Assembly (NCBI GenBank): GCA_013695075.1
Contig: JACDBE010000280.1
Location: 1 to 6,900 of the forward strand
Length of the DNA: 6,900 nt
Source of the DNA: Acidimicrobiia bacterium
GTDB lineage: Bacteria > Actinomycetota > Acidimicrobiia > Spongiisociales > UBA5794
Direction: 5' to 3'
Shown: positions 1 through 5,305 of the stretch, piece after piece
Position numbering within the stretch: position 1 is the stretch's first letter
Layout: each line of letters starts with the position of its first letter
The notes under the pieces: model-generated
The model's input: the letters and a program-made list of their open reading frames with translations, nothing else
Database searches by the model: none
Told to the model about the DNA's origin: nothing
Program-made: the position numbers and the translations under genes

Positions 1-302
1 CCCACCACCAGCTGGAACGGCTCGATGCCATGACGGGCCAGATCGTCGAGGTGGGTCGGATCGCCGACATCGGCCAGGATGCCGGCGTGGATGGCGGGAT
101 GAAGCGTCTTCACTCGACCGCCGAGCATCTCGGGCGATCCGGTTACCGACCGCACCATGGTCACGGGGATGCCGGCCTCGGTGAGCACGGCTGCGGTGCC
201 ACCAGACGACACCACCTCAACCCCGGCGGCAACCAGGCGCTCCACGAAGGGGACCAGCCCGGTCTTGTCGTACACCGACACCAACGCCCGGCGCACGGTC
301 AC
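1..302 (-). CDS. purH: Bifunctional IMP cyclohydrolase / AICAR formyltransferase, N-terminal part (partial)
   Basis: PurH catalyses the last two steps of de novo IMP synthesis: formylation of AICAR and ring closure of FAICAR. Only the first 100 codons are here; the gene runs off the left edge. They belong to the N-terminal cyclohydrolase (MGS-like) domain. Visible family motifs are RALVSVYDKTGL (about residues 5-16), VVSSGGTA, the segment VTGSPEMLGGRVKTLHP (canonical VTGFPEMLDGRVKTLHP, with F to S and D to G), and the IHAGILA stretch that follows. I chose GTG at 302 because it overlaps the purN stop as GTGA, which implies translational coupling. A second in-frame GTG at 296 is the alternative. 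The formyltransferase domain lies outside the window. Identity is based on recognised motifs and on the purN neighbour. Confidence 0.95.
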   Translation of the reverse strand, partial: MTVRRALVSVYDKTGLVPFVERLVAAGVEVVSSGGTAAVLTEAGIPVTMVRSVTGSPEMLGGRVKTLHPAIHAGILADVGDPTHLDDLARHGIEPFQLVV

Positions 303-916
303 GACGGGTCCCAGGTGACCCGCCTGCCGTCGACACGTAGCCGACCGGCGGCAAAGGCGTCGACCACCTCGGGGTAGCGGACGTGCTCCACCCGCTGGAT
401 GCGGCGGCGCAGATCGTCCTCGGTGTCGTGGGGCATCACCGCCACCGCCTCCTGGTAGATGATCGGGCCGTGGTCGACCTCCTCGTCCACCAGGTGGATG
501 GTCACCCCGGACAAAGTCACCCCGTGCGCCAGCGCTTGGGCGACGGCGTGGGCGCCGGGGAAGGCGGGCAACAGCGCCGGGTGGGTGTTGACGATTCGGT
601 TGGGGAACCGCCGGATGGCCTCCGGCGCCAGGATCCGCATGAACCCGGCGAGTATCAGAGCCGCAGCCCCGTGGGCGGCGGCGGCATCGCACACCGCCGC
701 CGTGAAGCGGTGCCGATCGGGGTACCGGTCCCAATCGACCACCTCGGCAGGAACCCCGGCGGCGGTGGCCCGCGGCAGCGCCCCCACGCCATCCCGGTCA
801 GCGATCACCAACACGATCTCGGCGTGGTACCCCGGGTCGGCAGAGGCGTCAAGCAGCGCCTGCAGATTGGTGCCGCTTCCGGAGACAAGCACGGCAATGG
901 GAAGGCGCTCGGTCAT
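299..916 (-). CDS. purN: Phosphoribosylglycinamide formyltransferase (GART)
   Basis: PurN transfers a formyl group from 10-formyltetrahydrofolate to GAR, the third step of de novo purine synthesis, in the cytosol. The product is 205 residues, close to the usual 200-215. The N-terminal LVSGSGTNLQALL (residues 9-22) is the phosphate-binding loop of the family. NTHPALLPAFPG (110-121) carries the catalytic Asn110 and His112, and VDEEVDHGPII (143-153) carries the catalytic Asp148. I chose ATG at 916 because it places the substrate loop at the usual distance from the N-terminus. The frame stays open upstream to 1126, but that extension would overlap vapC and has no family match. No clear Shine-Dalgarno sequence precedes 916; TAACCT at 932-927 is a weak -10 candidate. 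The stop overlaps the purH start by 4 nt. Confidence 0.97.
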   Translation of the reverse strand: MTERLPIAVLVSGSGTNLQALLDASADPGYHAEIVLVIADRDGVGALPRATAAGVPAEVVDWDRYPDRHRFTAAVCDAAAAHGAAALILAGFMRILAPEAIRRFPNRIVNTHPALLPAFPGAHAVAQALAHGVTLSGVTIHLVDEEVDHGPIIYQEAVAVMPHDTEDDLRRRIQRVEHVRYPEVVDAFAAGRLRVDGRRVTWDPS

Positions 917-1025
917 AACCGCCGGCAGGTTATCGGCCGTCACCCCGCCGCCCGCCAGCGGCACAGACGCTGAGGAGCCGACACCAACTCGTGGCGATCG
1001 CCCCGACCCGCCCGGAGGGGGGTGG
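917..1025. other. Gap between vapC and purN, no definite feature
   Basis: This 109-base GC-rich gap follows the vapC stop and precedes purN. Just after vapC there is a C-rich/G-rich stretch around 1010-1025 with weak self-complementarity but no T run, so I do not call a terminator. TAACCT at 932-927 (minus strand) is a loose -10 match 10 bases before the purN ATG. Nothing stronger is visible. Confidence 0.4.
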
Positions 1026-1439
1026 TCACGGCAGGAGGTGCAGAGCCGGCACGTGTGCTGGTCGCACGGCGCGAAAGTGTCGCTGGTCGAGACTGGCCAC
1101 CTTCGGTTCTTCGAATCGTTCGGCAAGGGCGACGACGCTGGCGTCCACTACACCCAGGCCCAGGTCGCGGTAGCTGGCCTGTAGGTGGCGACAGCGGCCC
1201 AGATCAACCGGTGTTGGCGGTTCAACGCGGTACACGCCGGCCAACACATCGTCGAGAAAGATGAGCCATGCGTCCGGAGGCAAGCGACGGGAGCACCAAT
1301 AGTCGAGCTCGGCGAGGACGAGGGCGGGCACGACAAGGTCTTCGACCGCATCGGTCAGCAGGGCGGCGCAGGCGACGTGGTCTGGGTCGGCGGCGTCGAG
1401 AGCTGCCAGGAGGGGCCCGGTGTCGAGGATGAGCGCCAT
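1026..1439 (-). CDS. vapC: VapC-type PIN-domain ribonuclease toxin
   Basis: This is the toxin of a type II toxin-antitoxin pair: a Mg-dependent RNase of the PIN family, expected to cleave a specific RNA in the cytosol when released from VapB. The product is 137 residues, normal for VapC. The acidic PIN residues are in place: Asp6 in LDTGPLLAAL, Glu44 in VLAELDYW, Asp99 in GLGVVDASVVALAE, and Asp118 in ASLDQRHFRAVRP. The layout recalls mycobacterial VapC26-like toxins, some of which cut the 23S rRNA sarcin-ricin loop; that target is only a family analogy. The ATG at 1439 follows the vapB stop directly (TGA then ATG, no gap), so the two are almost surely co-translated. No ribosome binding site is visible, consistent with coupling. 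Confidence 0.92.
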   Translation of the reverse strand: MALILDTGPLLAALDAADPDHVACAALLTDAVEDLVVPALVLAELDYWCSRRLPPDAWLIFLDDVLAGVYRVEPPTPVDLGRCRHLQASYRDLGLGVVDASVVALAERFEEPKVASLDQRHFRAVRPAHVPALHLLP

Positions 1440-1673
1440 TCAGCGCGGCGGTTCGGCAACGGGTTCGCTGGCAAGGTCGGCGGCACTGGCACCATCTGTC
1501 GAGCGCCCCACGGCGACACGCGGTCGCCGGCCAGCCCGCAGGGAGTGCGCCTTCTCCTCGAGTATCTCGCGCAGTATGACGGACACCGGAACACCCCGGC
1601 GCTGGGCCTCGGCTTCGAGCGTTCTCAGCGCCTCATTCGATGCGGTAACGGTGGTACGTCGTTGGTTCACCAT
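1440..1673 (-). CDS. vapB: VapB-type antitoxin, ribbon-helix-helix fold
   Basis: This is the antitoxin partner of the adjoining VapC. The 77-residue product begins MVNQRRTTVTAS, where the short basic strand RRTTVTA is the expected DNA-contacting ribbon. It continues with two helices, NEALRTLEAEAQRRG and PVSVILREILEEKAHSL, as in ribbon-helix-helix antitoxins. The tail, about residues 48-77, is Arg-, Ala- and Pro-rich and is expected to be disordered until it wraps VapC. The frame stays open upstream to a GTG at 1694 and an ATG at 1691. I prefer ATG 1673 because it starts just before the ribbon strand and leaves a perfect palindrome (1681-1692) and a possible -10 box free upstream of the gene. 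The alternative start would add seven residues encoded by that palindrome. The stop abuts the vapC start. Confidence 0.85.
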   Translation of the reverse strand: MVNQRRTTVTASNEALRTLEAEAQRRGVPVSVILREILEEKAHSLRAGRRPRVAVGRSTDGASAADLASEPVAEPPR

Positions 1674-1680
1674 GATGCGC

Positions 1681-1692
1681 GATGCTAGCATC
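1681..1692. promoter_or_regulatory. Palindromic operator candidate for vapBC
   Basis: GATGCTAGCATC is a perfect 12-bp palindrome 8 bp upstream of the preferred vapB start. Further GATGC copies lie at 1674-1678 and 1695-1699, so the half-site occurs four times (three direct, one inverted) within 26 bp. VapB proteins usually repress their own operon by binding such palindromes. The palindrome is seen directly; its role is inferred. Confidence 0.55.
1682..1687 (-). promoter_or_regulatory. Possible -10 box for a leaderless vapBC transcript
   Basis: On the minus strand this reads TAGCAT, preceded by TGC, and fits the actinobacterial TANNNT -10 pattern. Eight bases then separate it from the vapB ATG at 1673, the spacing expected if transcription starts at the ATG. 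No Shine-Dalgarno sequence is present, which agrees with a leaderless message. I see no convincing -35 box. The hexamer lies inside the palindrome, so VapB binding would block polymerase. Confidence 0.35.
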
Positions 1693-1719
1693 ACGATGCG
1701 ATTAGCCCGACTCGCGTGC

Positions 1720-1875
1720 TCAGCCCTGGACGCTCATACCGATACCCAGCAGCCCGACGACGATGAGGATCCCTGCAGTGAGCCGGGGCCGGCTGCCCAG
1801 CCAGGGCATGCCCACCAGCATCCCCACGGCGCCCACCGCCAACGCCACCCATCCCAACGCCCCGACCACCCGCAT
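1720..1875 (-). CDS. Small two-pass membrane protein, 51 residues, unknown family
   Basis: I do not recognise this protein. It begins MRVVGALGWVALAVG. Residues 4-24 form one hydrophobic segment rich in Gly, Ala and Val. A short polar turn, PWLGSRPR (24-31), follows, and residues 32-48 (LTAGILIVVGLLGIGMS) form a second. The basic turn between two glycine-rich helices suggests a hairpin in the inner membrane. Support for a real gene is good despite its size: a strong ribosome binding site, AGGGAGG, lies 5 bases before the ATG; codon third positions are strongly G/C; and it fills an otherwise empty gap. It starts 40 bases after the stop of the cyclase-esterase gene on the same strand, so co-transcription is likely. 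There are no enzymatic motifs, and any role near the lipoprotein or as an assembly helper would be a guess. Confidence 0.7.
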   Translation of the reverse strand: MRVVGALGWVALAVGAVGMLVGMPWLGSRPRLTAGILIVVGLLGIGMSVQG

Positions 1876-1879
1876 CAGA

Positions 1880-1887
1880 ACCTCCCT
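1880..1887 (-). promoter_or_regulatory. Strong ribosome binding site of the small membrane protein
   Basis: The minus strand reads GAGGGAGG followed by about five bases and ATG at 1875. It is one of only two good Shine-Dalgarno sequences in the window and is the main reason for calling this short gene. Confidence 0.65.
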
Positions 1888-1915
1888 CGACGCCGGTACC
1901 GTAACCCCTCGGCGG

Positions 1916-3610
1916 CTACCTGCTGTGGGTTTGGAAGAACTCCCACATCAGGGCGGTGGCGTCGATGGTGTCGGTGGGGGTGAACACACCGGTGACCTCG
2001 GCGCCGGGCCAGGCGTGGTTGCCGCCCTGGACGGTGTACAGGGCGACCTCGGCACCGGCGTCGCATCCGGTCCACGTGTCGGCCACGGTGTCGGCGCTGA
2101 CCTCCGTACGGGCGGCAACCGGGGCGCAGCCGTTGCGCTCCGCCCATCCCTCGGCCCAGTCGCCGATCGGCGGAAACACATCGGACACCCCGTCGTACCG
2201 GGCGACCAGGTCGGCGGTTCCGTGGAACGAGATCACCGGCACCGGCTGGGCGGGGTCGCAGGCGGCGGCGTCGATGTAGGCGCCAGCGACGGTGCCGATG
2301 GCGGCCACCAGGTCGGCGCGCTCGCAGGCGAGCCGGTGGGCCATCCCTCCCCCATTGGAGTACCCGGAGACGAATACCCGAGCGGGATCGATGGGCACGG
2401 CCGCTGTCAAATCGTCGATGACCGCCACCAGGAAGGCAACCTCGGACTGGGAGACGGTGCCGGAGGCGGTGACCCACGACACCGGGTCCCCCAGCGCCGC
2501 CGGGGTGGCCACCACGAAGCCCTCGGCGGCGGCCAGCTGGTCCCAGCGGGTGGTGGCGGCGTGCCGTTCCGGATCGACCGTGAACCCGTGAAGATCGATG
2601 ACCAGTGGCACCGGCGCCGCGCCGTTGAGCCCTTCTGGGACGAACCGCAGGTAGCGCCTGGCGACACCGTCGACATCGAGCCGCACCTCCCCGGTATCCC
2701 CGACCAAAGTCGTCACCGGCGTCGCCGGTGCGGTAACGAAGCGGACCTCGAAGGTGGTGGGCCACAGCTTGCCGGTGAGCAGGAACGTGCCGGTGGTCGG
2801 GTCGTGGGCGATCCCGTTGAGCACGTCGCGGTCGGCGGTGGCGGCCAGCTCGTCGTCCAGGGCGCCCGCATCGACGGTGGCGACAACCGAGCCGCCGTCC
2901 CCGATGACCACGATCTCGTCGCTCTGCCACACGTTGGCGAAGATCAGCCCGTCGACGCACTCCAGCTCGTTGAGGTTGGAAACCGGCCGCCCATCGCGGG
3001 TCACCTCGAACTCGTCGATCGGCTCGAAGGTCACCGGGTGGCGTACGGTGAGTGTCGCCGTCCCATCGGACATCACCAGCCGGTCATCGTCCAGCTGGCA
3101 CAGCCCCCACCCCTCCCCTTCGTAGACGAAGGTGTCGACCCGCTCCAGGGTGGCCGGATCCGACACCAGAGCCGTCTCCTCCTGCCAGGTGAGCTGGACC
3201 AGCCGATCGCCGACCAGCTCGAGGCCTTCCCCGAACAGGGCATCGTCCAGCGCCGCCGTGGCCAACACCTCGCCGGTGTGGCGATCGGTGCGGCGCAGCG
3301 TCGACTGCCCGTACAGCCCGGTGCTCTCCCACACCACGTCCCCGTCGACCACCAGCCCCTGGGTGAAGGCCTCGGGGTCGTGCGGGATACGGGCGACCAC
3401 CTCCGGAACCCACGAGGCTACCCCGCCGCCGATGGGCGGATAGGCGGGCGGCGGCGCCGGCGGCTCGGAGGTGCTGGTTCCGATCGCCGCGGTCGTGGTT
3501 GATCGGGGCGTAGCAGTTCCCTCCGGCTCGGCCTCCTGCGCCGAGGAGCATCCCGCGATGACCACCGCCGCCACAGCGAGCAACCACCACCTCAAGGAAC
3601 GAGGCAACAT
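1916..3610 (-). CDS. Lipoprotein fusing glutaminyl cyclase with an LpqC/PHB-depolymerase-type esterase
   Basis: The 564-residue product has three parts. Residues 1-21 are a lipoprotein signal (arginines, a hydrophobic core, then VIAGC with lipid-accepting Cys21), followed by a Thr/Pro/Ala-rich linker to about 62. Residues about 70-292 are a complete plant/bacterial-type glutaminyl-peptide cyclotransferase (five-bladed propeller), which converts N-terminal Gln to pyroglutamate. Hallmarks are FTQGL (82-86), ESTGLYGQSTLR (95-106), FGEGLE (126-131), YEGEGWGL (163-170), MSDGTATL (180-187), NLNELE (212-217), ANVWQSD (225-231), VLNGIA (263-268) and LTGKLWP (278-284). Residues about 318-564 are an alpha/beta hydrolase of the PHB-depolymerase/feruloyl-esterase (LpqC) family: DLHG oxyanion region (339-342), nucleophile Ser418 in GYSNGG, probable acid Asp467 in HGTAD, and His532 in GGNHAWPG. 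Both active sites look intact. It should act on the outer face of the membrane. No Shine-Dalgarno sequence precedes ATG 3610. The esterase substrate is unknown. Confidence 0.92.
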   Translation of the reverse strand: MLPRSLRWWLLAVAAVVIAGCSSAQEAEPEGTATPRSTTTAAIGTSTSEPPAPPPAYPPIGGGVASWVPEVVARIPHDPEAFTQGLVVDGDVVWESTGLYGQSTLRRTDRHTGEVLATAALDDALFGEGLELVGDRLVQLTWQEETALVSDPATLERVDTFVYEGEGWGLCQLDDDRLVMSDGTATLTVRHPVTFEPIDEFEVTRDGRPVSNLNELECVDGLIFANVWQSDEIVVIGDGGSVVATVDAGALDDELAATADRDVLNGIAHDPTTGTFLLTGKLWPTTFEVRFVTAPATPVTTLVGDTGEVRLDVDGVARRYLRFVPEGLNGAAPVPLVIDLHGFTVDPERHAATTRWDQLAAAEGFVVATPAALGDPVSWVTASGTVSQSEVAFLVAVIDDLTAAVPIDPARVFVSGYSNGGGMAHRLACERADLVAAIGTVAGAYIDAAACDPAQPVPVISFHGTADLVARYDGVSDVFPPIGDWAEGWAERNGCAPVAARTEVSADTVADTWTGCDAGAEVALYTVQGGNHAWPGAEVTGVFTPTDTIDATALMWEFFQTHSR

Positions 3611-3616
3611 CGGCCG

Positions 3617-3622
3617 ACGCTA
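3617..3622 (-). promoter_or_regulatory. Possible -10 box for the cyclase-esterase gene
   Basis: The minus strand reads TAGCGT, a TANNNT-type -10, six bases before ATG 3610. With no ribosome binding site present this could give a leaderless transcript. There is no clear -35 box, and a six-base pattern this loose can occur by chance. Confidence 0.22.
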
Positions 3623-3683
3623 CCGCGGCGGCGGAACAACCCCAGCGCACAGCCGCCCATGTCGGGCGATCGACACCACCAGA

Positions 3684-3703
3684 TAGCGGGCCCTAAGGCG
3701 CTA
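3684..3703. repeat. Short inverted repeat between the broken gene and the cyclase-esterase gene
   Basis: TAGCG and CGCTA flank a ten-base interior, CC and GG inside can extend the stem past a two-base bulge, and a CTAA loop remains. It lies 16 bases after the stop of the upstream gene, where a terminator would be expected, but there is no T run and the stem is short. The remainder of the 108-base gap (3611-3718) shows nothing else definite. Confidence 0.25.
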
Positions 3704-3718
3704 CGGCGGATCCGGCCC

Positions 3719-4312
3719 TCAGGCGGCGCAGACCAGGGAGCGGCCCAAAGTGAGGATCTCCTCGGCGCTCCGTTCGGCGATCAGCGCATAGTTGAACGCA
3801 CCGTCCGACCAGTACAGGTTGTGGGTACGAGTACCGGTAGGATCCGGGTCGGCCCACACAACCATGCCCGCGGACGACCCTACATCAAACAGCAACCCCC
3901 CGATCGCCCGCCCTGTTGAGGCGATAGGCGATTGTGTAACCCTCGTCGATCACCGACTCCTTGGAGAGCTGCACACCCCAGCATCGAAAAACTCCGATGC
4001 CAGCATCGACCGGACCGGTACATCCACGTAGTACGTATACCGGAATGGGCCGTCATCAGTCACCACCGTGTCCACCCACCACAGCGGCAGTCCATCAATC
4101 TCAAGGGGCACATCGGATTCGGCGGATAAGGGAAGCGGGTCATCGGCCGGATTCAGCAGACCGTCCATCGAACTCCGCTGGAGCTCAGCCGGGGTGAAGT
4201 GCTTGCTCTCGATGATCGGTCCATCAACCGGTTCGCACCCGCCGGCGGCGCTCGCACGCGTGTACCCCCAAGCTCCGCCCGCTAGACCCAACACCATGAC
4301 ACCGATAACCAA
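3719..4312 (-). pseudogene. Frameshifted gene for a small secreted or anchored protein of unknown family
   Basis: I do not recognise the family. The intact N-terminal reading (TTG 4312 to a TGA at 3950) has a hydrophobic segment, VIGVMVLGLAGGAWGY, and then a polar region with DGLPLWWVDTVV and FRYTYYVDVPVRS. After FFDAGV the frame yields only CSSPRSR and stops. One base away, the text reads QLSKESVIDEGYTIAYRLNRAGDRG. A second shift back at a six-G run restores the first frame as LLFDVGSSAGMVVWADP and on to a Cys-Ala-Ala end at 3719. The repaired product would be about 197 residues. Both shifts sit in G runs (minus strand of 3976-3979 and 3896-3901) and cancel each other, so either the gene is decaying or the sequence has two homopolymer errors. 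The start is also uncertain: ATG 4335 (MRNRLTVV) is in a third frame, and ATG 4297 is an in-frame alternative. Confidence 0.6.
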
Positions 4313-4378
4313 ACCACGGTCAACCTGTTGCGCATGCAGCCGCAGTTCTCGGGCGTCGGGACGATACGCACCTGCCCG

Positions 4379-5305
4379 TCAACCGTCCAGGGCTTGCAGC
4401 ATGGCGGCTCCCATGTCGGTGGGGGTGGGTGCCATCACCACCCCGGCTGCCTCCAGGGCGGCGATCTTGTCGGCGGCGGTCCCCTTGCCGCCGGAGATGA
4501 TCGCCCCGGCGTGGCCCATGCGTTTGCCGGGCGGCGCGGTGGTACCCGCAATGAACCCCGCCACCGGCTTGGTCATCGACGACTTGATGAAGTCGGCGGC
4601 CTCCTCCTCGGCCGACCCGCCGATCTCGCCGATCATGATGACCGCCTCGGTGGCAGGGTCGTCGTTGAACAGCGACAGGCAGTCCACAAAGCTGGTGCCG
4701 TTCACCGGGTCGCCACCGATGCCGATGGCGGTGGTCTGCCCCAGCCCGTTGTTGGTCAGCTGGAACACCGCCTCGTAGGTCAGGGTGCCCGAACGGCTCA
4801 CCACCCCCACCCGCCCCGGGGTGTGGATGTAGCCCGGCATGATCCCGATCTTGCACTCCTCGGGGGTGATTACCCCCGGGCAGTTGGGACCCACCAACCG
4901 CACCGGCCGATCCTGGAGGAACCGCTTGGCGCGCACCATGTCGGTGACCGGGATCCCCTCGGTGATGGTGATGATCAGCGGCACCCCGGCATCGGCCGCC
5001 TCCATGATGGCGTCGGCGGCGAAAGGCGGCGGCACGTAGACCACCGAGGCGTTGGCGCCGGTGGCGTCTACCGCTTCGGCCACCGAACGGAAGATGGGCA
5101 GATCCTGTTGATATCGGTCGTCGCGGCCCGGCACCCCGGAATGGTCAGTGCCTCCCTCGAATCGTTCGGTATCCCCGGCCCGGGAGGGGTGCACCGCCCC
5201 CACCATGGCGGTGCCGTATGCGATCGCCTTGTCGGTGTGAAACCGCCCGGTCTTGCCCAAGCCCTGGATGATGACCTTGGTGTCGGCCCCGACCAGCACG
5301 CTCAT
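4379..5305 (-). CDS. sucD: Succinyl-CoA synthetase alpha subunit, with altered CoA-binding loops
   Basis: SucD binds CoA and carries the phosphohistidine of succinyl-CoA synthetase, which interconverts succinyl-CoA and succinate with ADP or GDP phosphorylation in the TCA cycle. The product is 308 residues; most family members are about 290. The C-terminal two thirds are canonical: LVGPNCPGVITPEECKIGI (137-155), VSRSGTLTYEAV (169-180), GIGGDPVNGTSF (195-206), IGEIGGSAEEEAA (225-237) and GKRMGHAGAII with active-site His265. The N-terminal CoA fold deviates. The usual GFTGxxGxFH loop reads GLGKTGRFH (15-23, one residue shorter), TPGKGG reads HPSRAG (39-44), and about 20 extra residues, acidic and Gly-rich, stand between 45 and 68 before LPIF. 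The ATG at 5305 overlaps the sucC stop as ATGA, so the two are translationally coupled. A related malate-CoA ligase subunit is a less likely reading. Confidence 0.94.
   Translation of the reverse strand: MSVLVGADTKVIIQGLGKTGRFHTDKAIAYGTAMVGAVHPSRAGDTERFEGGTDHSGVPGRDDRYQQDLPIFRSVAEAVDATGANASVVYVPPPFAADAIMEAADAGVPLIITITEGIPVTDMVRAKRFLQDRPVRLVGPNCPGVITPEECKIGIMPGYIHTPGRVGVVSRSGTLTYEAVFQLTNNGLGQTTAIGIGGDPVNGTSFVDCLSLFNDDPATEAVIMIGEIGGSAEEEAADFIKSSMTKPVAGFIAGTTAPPGKRMGHAGAIISGGKGTAADKIAALEAAGVVMAPTPTDMGAAMLQALDG

Noticed and set aside
1000..1028. Possible terminator after vapC in the C-rich/G-rich stretch
   Set aside because: Pairing is interrupted by mismatches and no T run follows on the minus strand.
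1111..1123. 13-base sequence TCGAATCGTTCGG shared with 5158-5170
   Set aside because: Both copies encode the residues ERFE inside vapC and sucD. One shared 13-mer with no flanking similarity is best explained by chance.
917..1126. Upstream extension of purN to ATG 1126
   Set aside because: The added 70 residues overlap vapC, contain no family sequence and would place the phosphate loop far from the N-terminus.
1763..3502. Very long open frame on the plus strand opposite the cyclase-esterase gene
   Set aside because: It is rich in Gly, His, Arg and Val with no domain motifs, and it mirrors a gene with unmistakable motifs. GC-rich third positions keep antisense frames open.
5099..5191. Possibility that the SucD insert is a product of two frameshifts
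   Set aside because: The frame reads continuously. HPSRAG aligns with TPGKGG without a shift, and the alternative frames give no better match over the inserted stretch.
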